The translations under genes and the position numbers were made by a program. This document shows, one piece after another, positions 26,495 to 38,297 of a DNA stretch of 64,000 bases; the stretch's first letter is position 1, and every line of letters begins with the position of its first letter. The stretch covers positions 62,001 to 126,000 of the forward strand of contig JADJDM010000016.1 of assembly GCA_016702705.1 (NCBI GenBank), in the 5' to 3' direction. Origin of the DNA: Bacteroidota bacterium (GTDB lineage: Bacteria > Bacteroidota > Bacteroidia > B-17B0 > Aurantibacillaceae). The notes below the pieces were generated by a model that did no database searches, was not told the origin of the DNA, and worked only from the letters and a program-made list of their open reading frames with translations.

Positions 26495-27151
26495 ATGAGA
26501 AAATTATTTGATTTATTAAAAGCAAAGCGTATGGTTCGTTTTGTTTATATTCCTTTTATTTTAGCAATTATTTTTGTTTTTACTTCTAATTCATGGGTTA
26601 AAAATGCTACAACTAAATTTTGTTACAACGATGTAAAATCAATTCCTGAAAATAAGGTTGGTTTACTTTTAGGAACCAGCAAAATAGCACGGGGCGGCAT
26701 TAATTTGTTTTTTAAGTACCGTATAGAAGCTGCAGCAAGTTTGTTTGCTGAAGGCAAAATAAAACACATTATTGTTAGTGGTGATAATCACATTGCGAAT
26801 TACAATGAACCCGAAGAAATGAAAAATGAATTGATGAAATTAGGTGTGCCTGATTCATGCATCACTTTAGATTATGCTGGTTTTAGAACATTGGATTCAG
26901 TTGTGCGTTGCGAAAAGGTGTTTGGACAAACTAACTTCACAATAATATCTCAGCCATTTCATAACGAAAGAGCTTTGTTTATTGCAGCCAAATCTGGGTT
27001 AAATTGTGTTGCTTTTAATGCGAAAGATGTTCCAAGTAAATATTCTACTAAAACAACTATTCGTGAATATTTTGCAAGAGCTAAATGTGTTTTGGATATT
27101 TATCTTTTGCACACTGAGCCTAAATTTTTAGGAGAGAAGATTGTGATTTAA
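26495..27151 (+). CDS. SanA/ElyC-like DUF218 membrane protein
   Basis: 218 residues: one N-terminal helix (about 14-30) and a periplasmic DUF218 domain. It has GLLLGTSKIARGG at about 52-64, YRIEAAASLFAEGKIKHIIVSGDN, and C-terminal SQPFHNERALFIA. The KIARGG loop and the Gly-Asn/Asp-rich segment match SanA (vancomycin sensitivity and barrier function in enterobacteria). DUF218 proteins act in envelope carbohydrate or lipid-carrier metabolism. The gene abuts the HPP gene, and its stop overlaps the convergent receptor gene stop by a few bases (27148-27151), leaving no room for a separate terminator. Confidence 0.85.
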   Translation: MRKLFDLLKAKRMVRFVYIPFILAIIFVFTSNSWVKNATTKFCYNDVKSIPENKVGLLLGTSKIARGGINLFFKYRIEAAASLFAEGKIKHIIVSGDNHIANYNEPEEMKNELMKLGVPDSCITLDYAGFRTLDSVVRCEKVFGQTNFTIISQPFHNERALFIAAKSGLNCVAFNAKDVPSKYSTKTTIREYFARAKCVLDIYLLHTEPKFLGEKIVI

Positions 27152-30100
27152 ACTTTTATTCCAATGATTAATACATCATCCACTTGTTCTGTATCTTGTT
27201 TCCAATAATTAAATTCTGCATTCAAGAATTTGTATTGTTTTGCCATAGGATGGTGAGCATTTTCGACTAAAAATTCTTTGAGTTTTTTATACATGTATTT
27301 TTTGCCTTTTTCACCACCAAATTGATCTGGGAAACCATCAGTTAAAGCATAAACTAAATCACCTTTTTGTAAATCAAATTCATAAGAATTAAATGGAATA
27401 TTATCCCTATCATGCTTACCGCAAGGCATTTTGTCGGGTTTTAACTCAATCATTGTTTTAACCAACTCTCCATTTTCATTTGCAATTTTTCTAACAATCC
27501 AAATTGGATTATTAGCAGCAGCATAATTCATTTTTAAATTTTTGAAATCATAGCAAATCACACTGCAGTCCATTCCATCTTTTCCTCCTTCTGCACTTCC
27601 ATCGTTTGCTAAGTTTGAAATTACTTTTGTTCGTGTGTGATTTAAAATATCTGCTGCGTTCGTTAACTCTTTACCATTAACCGCTTCATTTAAACAAGAA
27701 ATATTTAGCATACTCATAATTGCTCCAGGTACGCCATGCCCCGTGCTATCTGCAGTAACAATAACAAATCTACCATCAGCTAAATTAGATGCCCAATAAA
27801 AATCTCCGCTAACAATATCTTTTGGTTGGAAATAAACGAAGTGGTCTTCCGCCTTTGATGCGTCGTTATTTTCAGATTTCAGATTTTCGTTTAATAGTTT
27901 TGTGCTTGCTAATAATGCGCGTTGTATTCGTTTAGCGTAGTTGATGCTATCTAAAATTTCTTTTTGTTTTTCTTCAATAATTTCTTTTTGTTCAACTACC
28001 TCATGCGTTCTTTCTTCAACAGTTTGTTCTAGTTCCATTTGTCGTTGACGTAAAACGCGCTCTCGTTGTTTAATATAAAACCAAACAGCAGCAACAATTA
28101 TTATTATTGCAAGTGTTCTAAACCACCAGGTTTTCCACCATGGTGGGCTAATACTAAATTGATAACTAATAGGTTCCGACCACACACCATCTTTATTCAT
28201 TGCTTTTACTTTAAACGTAAAATTACCAGCAGGTAAGTTGCTATAAACGGCTTCTGTTTTAGTGGTTACTGGATTCCAATTATCTTCAAAACCATCCATT
28301 ATGTATTCATAAAGTATTTTATCTTGGCTTTTAAAATTAATGCCTATGTAATTTATGGTAACATGGTTTTGATGATAAGGTAAGTTTAAATTGATTGGCA
28401 TTGAATTCCAATAACTAACACTGTCAAATGTTATCCCAGCATGTTTAGTGGCAGTAGAATCATCATTTTCTGATTTAAAGCTTGACCAATTTACATCGTC
28501 AAAAAATAATTTTAATCCAGTAATTTGCATTTTAGGAGCAATCGTATCTTTTCTATCGGCTTCCGGATTATAGAGCGTAAGCATTTTAGCTGTACCCCAC
28601 CAAATTTTTCCTGTATTGTCTTTGTAAACAGAATTTCTTGCACAGTTGTTTCCTGTAAATCCTTCGGTTACACCATATGTAATAAAAAGTTTTTTGCTTG
28701 CGATTAATTCTTCACTAGGAAGATTTACTAGTTTTTCGTTCAATTTGTTTAAGCCTCCGCGAGTTCCAAACCACATGTTTTTATCATTATCTTCAATTAA
28801 AGACAAAATAGCATTATTACTTAATCCATTTGATTCATTTAAGTTGGTGAATTTTTCTCCGTTAAATCGAGAGATACCACCATTTTGTGATCCAAACCAA
28901 ATGTTACCTTTGCTATCTTCATAAACACATGAAATAACATTGTTTACTAGTCCATGTTCAATAGTGTAATTAAAGAAATTTGTTCCGTCATATTTTATAA
29001 CTCCATTGCCATTTGTTGCTAGCCAAATATTGCCTTTTTTGTCTTCGTAAATAGAAAATATGGAGGATAATGGGATTTTGTTTACAGCAGTATAATTTGT
29101 AAAGGAATTCCCATCGAATTTTGAGAATCCTGTGTTCGTTCCAATCCATAAATTATCTTTTTTATCTTTACATAAACTCCAAATAGTGTTATTTACTAAA
29201 CCTTGCTCTTTTGTATAAATACTAAAGTTTGTACCATCAAAAATATTGAAACCTACTTCATAGCTTCCGAAGTATAAATCACCATTTTTAGATTTGGTAA
29301 CACATGTCAGATTATCGAAACTAATTCCTTGTTGGCTGGTGTAATACTGAAATTTGTTTTCTGATTTAATAATTAATCCACCTCCACCAGAAGCATAAAT
29401 AAATTCATTTTTATTTCTTTCTGTTGTTGACCATATTAATGAGTTGCTTAAACCTTCTTTTGTAGTATAATGAGTAAACATATCACCTTCGTATTTTGCA
29501 ACACCTGCACCTTCGGTTCCAATCCATAATTCGCCTGCATTACCTATTGCAAGTGATCTAATTAGTAGGTGGTTTAAGCCTTGTGTTTCATCGAAATAAG
29601 TGATTGTATTGTTCTTGATTTTGTTAAGTCCATTTCCAAATGTTCCAAGCCAAGCAGTGCTATTTTTGTTGAAGGCTAAACACATAATAGAATTGCTCGA
29701 TAATCCGTGTTCTGTGCTATAATTAGTGAATTCTTTTCCATCAAAAATGGAAAGTCCTTTGCTATTGCCACCAAACCAAAGATTCCCTGAATTATCTTTT
29801 TTAATAGTTAAAATTGCATTATCGCATAGGCCATGACTTTCGTTATAGTTAAAAATTTTATTGTCTTTGATTATATAAATACCTTTTTCGTATGTACTCA
29901 TACATAAATCACCATTTTTATCTTCAACAATAGAAGAAATGTTCGACTCAATTCCTTGCGATTTTGAATACACATTAAACTGATTGTTCTCAAGCGAAAT
30001 AGCACCTAAATCAGAGCCAAGCCAAATGGTTCCATCTTTAGATTCGTAAATGGAAAGAATAGAATTGTTTATCAATGCGCTATCCGATTGGTAATTGTAA

Positions 30101-30741
30101 AAGTATTTTCCGTCAAATTTCGAAAGTCCGTTCCCTCTTGTGCCTATCCAAATATTTCCTTTACTATCTTGAAACATAGTTGAAACATTGTTTGAAATCA
30201 AACCTTCATTTTCGGTGTAAGAACTTAAAAATTTACCGTCGTATTTTGTAATACCCATTTTAGTTCCAATCCAAATGCCACCATTAATGTCTTCAATTAA
30301 TGCATAGATGATTGAATTTTTTAAGCCTTGTTCAATATCTATAAATTTTATGTTTTGGGGATTTACTTCTCGTGTTCTAAATGGGAGCGCTTGCACAACC
30401 TGAGGTAATGCTGCCGCTACTTTTTCGAATTTAGCTGGGAAAATTTTTGGTTTTTTAAGTTCGCTAATAATTGGGTTTAAAGCCAAGGTTTTTTTGCCCG
30501 ATGATAGCGATTGCACATTTGAATTTCTTTCGGATGGAATCGCCGTTTTTGCTTTGTTTACGATGGGAGCTTTAGCAGTGATGACTTCCGAACTAAGTTC
30601 TGCTTTTGTAGTTTTAGGTGATATAGAAATTAAACTGTCGTTTGGAATAGAATTCGATTTTGTGGTTTTGTCATTTTTATCACATCCTACAAAAAAGGGA
30701 ACTAAAAAAAGTAGAAGAATATATAAAGTTGTATTTTTCAC
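27148..30741 (-). CDS. Propeller-Y_Y_Y receptor with SpoIIE/PP2C phosphatase output
   Basis: About 1197 residues from the GTG at 30741. An in-frame TTG at 30768 overlaps the promoter element, and the GTG gives a clean lipoprotein signal (LFLVPFFVGC). After a low-complexity linker come about a dozen two-component-regulator propeller repeats (of the kind SIYEDKKGNIWLATNGNG and YEDSKGNIWFGS), a Y_Y_Y domain, one membrane helix (WFRTLAIIIIVAAVWFYI), a coiled coil (ELEQTVEERTHEVVEQKE) and a cytoplasmic SpoIIE-type PP2C phosphatase (GDFYWAS, TADSTGHGVPGAIMSMLN, TDGFPDQFGG). An extracellular signal is thus expected to control serine/threonine dephosphorylation and not a histidine kinase. Target unknown. 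Lipidation plus a later helix is unusual. Confidence 0.85.
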   Translation of the reverse strand: MKNTTLYILLLFLVPFFVGCDKNDKTTKSNSIPNDSLISISPKTTKAELSSEVITAKAPIVNKAKTAIPSERNSNVQSLSSGKKTLALNPIISELKKPKIFPAKFEKVAAALPQVVQALPFRTREVNPQNIKFIDIEQGLKNSIIYALIEDINGGIWIGTKMGITKYDGKFLSSYTENEGLISNNVSTMFQDSKGNIWIGTRGNGLSKFDGKYFYNYQSDSALINNSILSIYESKDGTIWLGSDLGAISLENNQFNVYSKSQGIESNISSIVEDKNGDLCMSTYEKGIYIIKDNKIFNYNESHGLCDNAILTIKKDNSGNLWFGGNSKGLSIFDGKEFTNYSTEHGLSSNSIMCLAFNKNSTAWLGTFGNGLNKIKNNTITYFDETQGLNHLLIRSLAIGNAGELWIGTEGAGVAKYEGDMFTHYTTKEGLSNSLIWSTTERNKNEFIYASGGGGLIIKSENKFQYYTSQQGISFDNLTCVTKSKNGDLYFGSYEVGFNIFDGTNFSIYTKEQGLVNNTIWSLCKDKKDNLWIGTNTGFSKFDGNSFTNYTAVNKIPLSSIFSIYEDKKGNIWLATNGNGVIKYDGTNFFNYTIEHGLVNNVISCVYEDSKGNIWFGSQNGGISRFNGEKFTNLNESNGLSNNAILSLIEDNDKNMWFGTRGGLNKLNEKLVNLPSEELIASKKLFITYGVTEGFTGNNCARNSVYKDNTGKIWWGTAKMLTLYNPEADRKDTIAPKMQITGLKLFFDDVNWSSFKSENDDSTATKHAGITFDSVSYWNSMPINLNLPYHQNHVTINYIGINFKSQDKILYEYIMDGFEDNWNPVTTKTEAVYSNLPAGNFTFKVKAMNKDGVWSEPISYQFSISPPWWKTWWFRTLAIIIIVAAVWFYIKQRERVLRQRQMELEQTVEERTHEVVEQKEIIEEKQKEILDSINYAKRIQRALLASTKLLNENLKSENNDASKAEDHFVYFQPKDIVSGDFYWASNLADGRFVIVTADSTGHGVPGAIMSMLNISCLNEAVNGKELTNAADILNHTRTKVISNLANDGSAEGGKDGMDCSVICYDFKNLKMNYAAANNPIWIVRKIANENGELVKTMIELKPDKMPCGKHDRDNIPFNSYEFDLQKGDLVYALTDGFPDQFGGEKGKKYMYKKLKEFLVENAHHPMAKQYKFLNAEFNYWKQDTEQVDDVLIIGIKV

Positions 30742-30765
30742 AAATAGGAAGTTATCACTTACCCA

Positions 30766-30773
30766 CAAATTTA
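30766..30773 (-). promoter_or_regulatory. -7 element (TAAATTTG, minus strand) of the receptor gene
   Basis: Exact TAnnTTTG on the minus strand, 24 bases upstream of the GTG at 30741. It supports that start over the TTG that overlaps it. Confidence 0.45.
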
Positions 30774-30941
30774 GTCATTTGGCGAAATAAATAGTGGATT
30801 TTATCTCATTTTTTGATGATAACGGAATTTGTGGCTACCTTAGTCGTTGTTTATAGTGTAACGTTAATACCTTATTTCCCAGCGTTTAATCTAGAAAGTG
30901 TTGTACTGGTGAAAATCATGTATTAGATAGTTGAAATTTAT

Positions 30942-30949
30942 TAAATTTG
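30942..30949 (+). promoter_or_regulatory. -7 element (TAAATTTG) of the adhesin gene
   Basis: Exact TAnnTTTG, 21 bases upstream of the adhesin ATG at 30971. No convincing -33 TTG at normal spacing. Confidence 0.45.
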
Positions 30950-30970
30950 ATTACGATTTAGGAATACATA

Positions 30971-33900
30971 ATGAAAAGGCATATAAGTTTAGTTTTGTTT
31001 ATTTTGATTTTTAGTGTCCACGGCACTAAACTATCTGCTCAAACTGTTCGTTTTAATAATTGTGAAGGTTATAATATGAGCCAATTTGGTCCAGGAAATT
31101 TTGGTTGGACTGCGCCCGGTTCAACTGGTAATAATGGGATTGGCACACCAATAAGTATAACTTATCAGTCAACTCCCTTAACTTTCCCTGCAGCCACTCC
31201 AAAGTCAGGTGTTCGTGTTATGAGTTTTAACACTAATACAGCAAGTTTGGGGAATAGCGAATGTTTTTTTTCGAATTGGCTTGATTTTAGTCGGAATTGT
31301 GTTAATTCACCAATGACAATAAGTTTTTGGTTGTATCGAACAGGTACAGATGCAATTACGGATAGAATTGACTTAAGAATTAATAATGTTGGTCTTTATG
31401 CGGGATCAACTTCTCTAATGACAGTAAATAGATCCAGAGCTTTGACACCATATGAATATGGTTTAGACGGATGGTATAAGTATGAAGCTGTTATTCCTTC
31501 AACCTTTAATGCAGGGGGATTTATTATTTTGGAATGTATTGACGGTGGAAATACAGGTTTTGGAAACATATATATCGATGACCTACAGTATTATGATAAT
31601 GGTGGATGGGCTGGTAATGTTACTGGAGGCATTGCAGATGCTGGTCCCGATTTAACAATTTGTAGTGGAGGCCTTGGAGAAATAGGAACTATCAATGATC
31701 CAAATACGTCTTATTCATGGTCGCCCGTAGCAGGCTTAAGTAATGGTGCTGTTTCAAATCCTACCATTAGTTTAGCAGCAGCTGGAGTATATAATTATAC
31801 ACTTACTGCAACCACTTCTGGTGCTGGTTGTACAGCGGCAAGAACAGATATTGTGTCGGTTACTGTTTCGGCTACTGCTGCGCCTGTAATTACTAGTGCA
31901 AATTCTACAAATGTTTGCAGCGGCACCGCCTTATCTTTTCCTTTTTCGGCTTCTTTTGCACCTACAGGTTATATTTGGTTAGCTGCTAATAATCTAGGAA
32001 CTACAGGGGAATCATATATTATAACTTCAAATAGTGCAACATTAAATGATGTTATAACAAGTGGATCAACTCAGGCCGTTACGTACTCTGTTTCTGCATA
32101 TAATGCAGGTTGTCCTTCAGGCACAAATCCTATCCAAACTTTTACTGCTAATGTAAGTATTGCTCCAACCGCCACAGCGCCAATGAGCCAAACAGTCTGT
32201 GTTGGTAGTTCTACTAATTTTAACACCACGGTTTCAGGCACAGGCCCTTTTACCTATCAGTGGCAACAAAATGCAGTAAATATTGTAGGAGCAACTTCCT
32301 CCCTTTATACAGCACCTGCGGCTACCCCTCTTATGAATGGTTATACATACAGGTGTGTTGTTACGAATGCTTGTGGTACGGTTGTTACGACAAATGCTAC
32401 CTTAACAGTCGCTCCAGCTCCTGCTGCAACTGCCCCATCAAATCAAACAATATGTCAAGGAGCAAACGCTAATTTTTCTACAACAGCATCAGGTACCCCA
32501 CCTTATACATACCAATGGCAAGAGGATGATGGTTTTGGATTTACAAATATTGTAAACGGTGGTATTTATGGTGGAGCAACAACTGCAAATTTATTTTTAA
32601 CTGCTCCATTAATAAGTATGAATTCTTATCGTTATCAGTGTGTTGTAACCGACGCTTGCGGTACTGTTATATCAAATCCTGCTCAGTTATTTGTTACCGC
32701 CGCAATTTCTTATTCAAGTTCAACCACAACTCAACCATTAACTACAGATGTGAGTAGATGCGAGGCTAATGCAGTTATTCTCCAGTTAAACATTAATATG
32801 AATTCGGGTTCTTGCCCCTCCACTCCGAGTGTGATAGGATTTAATGTTACCATGAATGGTACTTCGTTGCCTGTTGCAAATGAAGTTTTAAATGTTCAAA
32901 TGTATTATACAGGTTCGAGTAATTCGTTTTTGCCTATTAATCAATTTGGGCCTAACTATGCTGCCGCAACAAATATTGCAATATCAGGTTCGCAGGTTTT
33001 GAGTGGTGGTAATAATTATTTCTGGTTGGTTTATGATGTTAATCCTTTGGGAACAGGTGCAGTTATTGATGCTACCTTATCAAATTTTACAGTTGTTGGT
33101 GGTAATAATCCTGGAGTAAAGATTCCTACTGTTACTGATCCTGGTTCAGGAAGAAATATCACTACTTGCCCTGCACCAGGTGGTGTAATAAATGGTTTAA
33201 CCTATTGGTTAAAATCAAATGATGGAAGTAATATTCAAAGCTCTACTCATGATGCTCCAATTGGGATGTGGGCATCTTCATTTTCAAATGATAATGACCT
33301 TTCTCAAACTAATGGAACTAAAAAGCCTCAATTCAAAAATTATGGTTACGATACAACATTTAATTTTAATCCTTATTTAAGTTTTGATGGAAATAATGAT
33401 GTATTACAAGATACCTTATTATTAGGTAGCGGGCTTTTAGATGACAATGGTTTAGCTTTGGTAGTTTGTGCAACCGCAGCAGCACCAAATAATTACCCTG
33501 CTTTTGGTTATAAGGAAAGTGATCCAGGACCTTACTATCAAATTAACCCAGAAAGTGGAATGTTGTTTTATAATTCGGCAGGTAAATTTACGGAAATTGA
33601 TATGACTGATTTTAGTGAGCCTGCAAGTGATTTTCCAATGGCAAAGTTGTTGGTAATAGTGCTAATAGTGCAAGTTCTGATTTTGCGGATTTTATTAGGA
33701 ACTCTGAGGTAATACTTCCAACCTTATCTGGCGCAGCTGATGCGGAAAAAGGATTAAGTTTAGGAGCTAATGGCGATGGATTCAGACAAAGTAATTATAA
33801 CATTGCTGAAGTAATCACTATAGTGGCGGCGTTTAAATGCAACTGAGATTCAACGAATACAAACCTATGTTGGAATAAAGTATGGTATTCACATGAATCA

Positions 33901-35130
33901 AGATTATTTTGCCTCTGACGGTTCAACTGTGGTTTGGGATACTACATTAAATGGTGGCTACAATTTCGATATTGCTGGGATAGCGCGTGATGATAAAAGT
34001 GGCTTAAATCAAAAGCAATCGCAAAGTGTTAATACCGATGAAATTTTAACGGTTGGTTTAACATCTATTTCAACTTCTAATGGCAATAATACAGAGAGTT
34101 TTCCAGATGATAAATCGTTTTTATTTTGGGGAAATAACGATGAAATTACAGTTTCAGACTATAGTACTTTAGCGCCAACTGCAACACCTTTTTGCCTGTT
34201 GGAATTCAAGGAAGAATAAAACGTGTGTGGAAATTTCAAGGCTCTAATTTTAATACCTTTGACTTTAATAGAACAACTGTAAATCAAAATGATGAAAAAG
34301 TGATGGCAACAAAAACCTTAACATTAGGTTTTGATGCTCATACTTTAGCTGGTTCATTTGTTGCTGGTCCCAATAACACCATTAAAGTTTTAGTTGATGA
34401 TGATGGTGTTGATTGGTCGGATGCAGTTGTTGTTGGCGGCGCAGTTGTTGTTGGCGGAACAACGGCTAGTGGATTAAGGATTGTAGTGCCTGATGTAACT
34501 GTTGAGCCTGATAAAAATTATGTTACGCTAGCAACAACTGACGCTTCTATGCTTCCATTAGCAAGTGAGATTACCCATTTTTCGGCTGAATGTAAAACAA
34601 ACTATAATTTGGTTAAATGGATTACAGCAGCTGAAATTAGTGTAGATGACTTTACATTGCAAAGTAGCACAGATGCTGTTCATTTTTATGATGTTTATAC
34701 CGTTGCAGGAAAAGGTAATCACAGTGCATATAACGTTTATACATTTGAGCACGCAAACCCACAAAGAAAAAATTTGTATTACCGTATTAAGCAAAAAACG
34801 GACAATGGTAATTATGTTTATTCAAGAACAATTACAACGGATAATTCATGCAAAGTAGTTGAGGATGAAAAATTAGCTCTATCAATAGTGCCTAATCCAG
34901 TTGTTGGAAATATAAATAATGCCGAATTGTTTTACAGCGGGGCACAAGAAGGAAAAGGAATTGTTGAAATTAAAAATTTACTTGGAGCAACACTTTATAA
35001 ATTGTCAGTTGAAATTAACGATGAACTGGGTTCTATTAATTTACCAACTTATAATCTAAAAGCAGGAGTATATATTGTTAGCCTAGTTTCAGGCAACGAA
35101 AGCAAATCTGTAAAATTAGTTAAAGAGTAA
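30971..35130 (+). CDS. T9SS-secreted multidomain adhesin-like protein, four frameshifts
   Basis: Reconstructed as about 1387 residues: a signal peptide, a jelly-roll-like N-terminal region (about 25-215), a GEVxICxGxxxxL-type Ig module, two further Ig-like modules (SQTVCVGSSTNFNTTVSG and SNQTICQGANANFSTTASG), a lectin-like domain (WLKSNDGSNIQSSTHDAP, LNATEIQRIQTYVGIKYGI, IARDDKSGLNQKQS), and a type A T9SS sorting domain (VPNPVVGNINNAELFY ... GVYIVSLVSGN). The frame breaks at 33637-33638 (AA), about 33819 (T), 33832-33834 (TTT) and 34189-34193 (TTTTT). Each is repaired by one added base, restoring the family motifs DFPNGKVVGN, VITYSGGVLNATE and TPFLPVGIQGR. It lies between two phosphatase receptor genes. 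Ligand unknown. Confidence 0.8.
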
Positions 35131-35136
35131 TTAATT

Positions 35137-38100
35137 TTACATCTTAATCCCAATCACCAAAATATCATCAACCTGTTCGTGATTCAACATCCATTTGTTG
35201 ATGTGTTTTTCTAACTCAATTGCTTGTTCATCTACACTTAGCTCTTTTATACTTAGTAAAAAATGCTTAAAGTTTTTGGTCATTAATTTTTTCCCTTCTT
35301 TTCCACCAAATTGATCTCCATATCCATCAGTACTCATATACAAGCGGTCGCCTGAGTTAAATTGAATTTCATGTATAGCAAATTCTTGCGTGTCATCTGT
35401 GTGGCCACCAATACCCGCTTTGGTAGGTTTAACTTCTTCTACTTCATTACTCTCCGCTCTTATTATCCATAAAAAACGATTAGCACCTGAGTACTTTACT
35501 GTTTTTGTGATGGTGTTTACTTTTATTAATGCAATCTCCATCCCATCTTTAGTTGAACCTTCTTTGTTGTCTTGACGGAGCGATTGTTTTATTCTTCTAT
35601 TCACCATTTTTAAAATAGCGTCTGGTTCATTGGTTAAAGTAACAGCTTCGTTTAATTTATCGCTACAAACCATACTCATAAAACCTCCGGGCACGCCATG
35701 ACCAGTGCAATCTGCAGAGGCAATTAAAAATTCGTTCTCATCAATTTTATTGTACCAATAAAAATCCCCACTCACAATATCTTTTGGTTGAAAGAAAACA
35801 AAAGTATCTTTCCACGAATTTTTAATTTCTACAAATGGAGGTAGTATTGCGTTTTGAATACGCTTTGCATAATTTATACTATCAGTAATTTCTTGTTTTT
35901 GATGAAGAATTTGTTCGTTTTGTTCTTTTAATTCTTCGTTTTTATGTTCGATTTCTTTTGTACGTTCTTTCACTAAATTATCAAGATGTTTGTTTTGTGC
36001 TTTTAAACGATATGATGCAACGCGTATGGAAACAAATAGCACTAGTCCAAAACCTACAACGTATAGTATGTATGCCAATGTTGTTCTATACCAAGGTGGA
36101 AGAATGGAAAATTCAATAACTAAATCTTTACTTTGCTGCTCATAAATGTTTTTAGCTTGAACAATAAGTTTGTAATTTCCCTTCATGTAAATTATTGAAT
36201 TTAATTTTTCGTTCGGGTAGCCAAGCACTAAAACTGGTGTCGGCACTTTCTAGTTTATATCTATATAAAGTTTTGTCTTCTTGGTATAAATAATTTGAAG
36301 CAAATTCAACAGTTAGTTCATTATATCTATAATGCAATGCTGTTCCAATTGCAGTAGTGTTTATAGCTGATCCATCAAACAAAATGGAATCGTTTTTGGT
36401 GCTTATTTTTCTTACAACAACTTCAAAAGGTGTACGATTGGGGATGTATTTTTTTTCGTTAAAAATCACCAAGCCATCTTCAGCACCAATGTATAAGTCA
36501 TCGCCGTTTGGATAAATAAAGTTTTCTCGCCCCATATCGAGTGTTAAGAATGGTTCGTGAAAGTCTTTCCCTGTTTTTTTATCCAGGATATGAATTTTAT
36601 TATCGATGATTGCAAGTGTTCTATTTGAATAATCATTAATGAATGAAAAGTTACTTTGATTTGTTTCGAAATTGTAGAATTTACTTAATTCAAAAATTAC
36701 TCCTTTCTCATCTTTTTGTAATTCGTATAATCCTGATAAGTTCCCAATTACAATTTTGTTATTAAATACAAATGGATATTTAATGTTTTTTGGTAATCCG
36801 AAATCTTCACCATAAACGTCAACTTTAAAAACTGGACTTTCATCATCAGTTATTTTGTAAACAGCGTTGTTGGTTGAAATCCAATAATGATAGGGTGGTT
36901 TGTTCGTAGGTTCTTCTTCAATGCCAACGATTTCTCCGGCAATTTCGAAAGCGAAGTCGTAAATCAAATTTAAGTTTTGAGTGTAAATTTTAAGCCAGTA
37001 TTGTTAGAGCCACCAATTATAAAATTACCATTGCTTAGGAACTTAATTTTTTTAAAATCCCCATCTAGTAGTTTTTTATATGTTTTTCCATCGTGCTCGT
37101 ACAACCCTTTTGATGTCACAATAAATAATTTATTATTATTGATGGCAAACTGCTGAACGATGTCTGTGTTAAAATTCAGCTCTTGGGAAAAATCAGCATC
37201 TTCTTCGCCTTTTATAAATATGCCTGTAAATGTTCCAGCATAAATTTTATTATTAAATTTTATAGCATCATTCACGTTGCCTTTTGTAGATGTAAAGCTT
37301 TGTATAGATGAATTCAGATATACCTTGGATAGGCCATAATTAAGGGCAAGCCAGAGATTCCCTGTTTTATCCTCGTATTGCGCAATTACATTGTCGTCTT
37401 GTAAGCCAATAGCTTTGTTTATTAAATTAATTGACGAAGTTTTTGGATTAAAAATGATTGTTCCATTGGTTAGAGAATTAATTGCATAGTTTCCGTTTTT
37501 TAGTTGAGTACATCCTATTAATAAGGACCTTAGCCATACGGAATTATTTTCAGTATTGTACTCTTTAAATTCATTTGTTTGTGAGTTGTAAATAAACAAA
37601 CCATTTTCATGAGTTGTTATAAGTAATTCGTTTTTTGAAAAGGGCTGTACTCCAAATACTCCAATCTCTGCAAATATCTGACTATTTGGAATTAAAACTA
37701 ATTTGTCATTTACACATTTCATTAATCCTTTTTCTCTTTCTCTAACAAATAATTGGTTGTTACAAAAGGAAGCTAAGTGAAAACTTGTTTCGGGCTTAAT
37801 GGTTTTTATTGTTTTATAATCATAAACAAATATTGCTTCGTTGCTTTGAAAATATACTCTGTCTTTTGCTGCAAATATTCTCCAAATATTTACAAAAGGG
37901 AGGTGATCTTTAGGAAGTAATTCTTCACTTAAAGGATAATAAGTTAGCTTACCTGTTGAGTCTTTAAGGTAGGAGCCGAAATAACCTTCTCCACCTACAA
38001 ATAGCGTGTTGTTACTATCGCAGGCTAATGAATGAACATAGAAACCGAATCGTGCAGGCAAAAATCGCCATTTGTACCCATCAAATTCGATTAACCCATT

Positions 38101-38286
38101 ATTACTTCCCGAATAAATTAAACCCTCTTTAGTTTGTGTTACTGCCCAATTTTGAACGTTCTGGGTTTTTCCATACTCCTTTGGAGTATAATTTACAATA
38201 GGGTATTTGTAATAGGTTTGCCCAATTACATTGTAAAATGAAAATAAAATAAGAGCAAACGAGAATAGAAACTTATAATTTTTCAC
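35137..38286 (-). CDS. Second propeller-Y_Y_Y receptor with SpoIIE/PP2C output, two frameshifts
   Basis: Reconstructed as 1049 residues from the GTG at 38286, with the same start codons (GTG AAA AAT) and architecture as the 27148-30741 receptor. It has a signal peptide (ending VIGQ), a long propeller region (about 40-690), a Y_Y_Y-like domain, one helix (LAYILYVVGFGLVLFVSI), a coiled coil (LVKERTKEIEHKNEELKE) and a PP2C domain (GDFYWYN, SADCTGHGVPGGFMSM, STDGYGDQFGGKEG). Two shifts split it. One base is missing near 36970, and repair gives KFTLKTLNLIYDFAFE. One base is extra in the TTT at 36176-36178, and repair gives NNLHEGNYKLIVQA. Its 3' end is six bases from the adhesin stop, convergent. 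It ends in VDDILVIGIKM, nearly identical to the other receptor. Confidence 0.8.
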
Positions 38287-38297
38287 AGTAATTAATT

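Noticed and set aside
30742..30768. TTG start for the receptor at 30768
   Set aside because: It overlaps a -7 promoter element; GTG at 30741 gives a proper lipoprotein signal.
27148..38286. Histidine kinases behind the propeller-Y_Y_Y receptors
   Set aside because: No H-box or HATPase motif is present; SpoIIE/PP2C motifs are clear.
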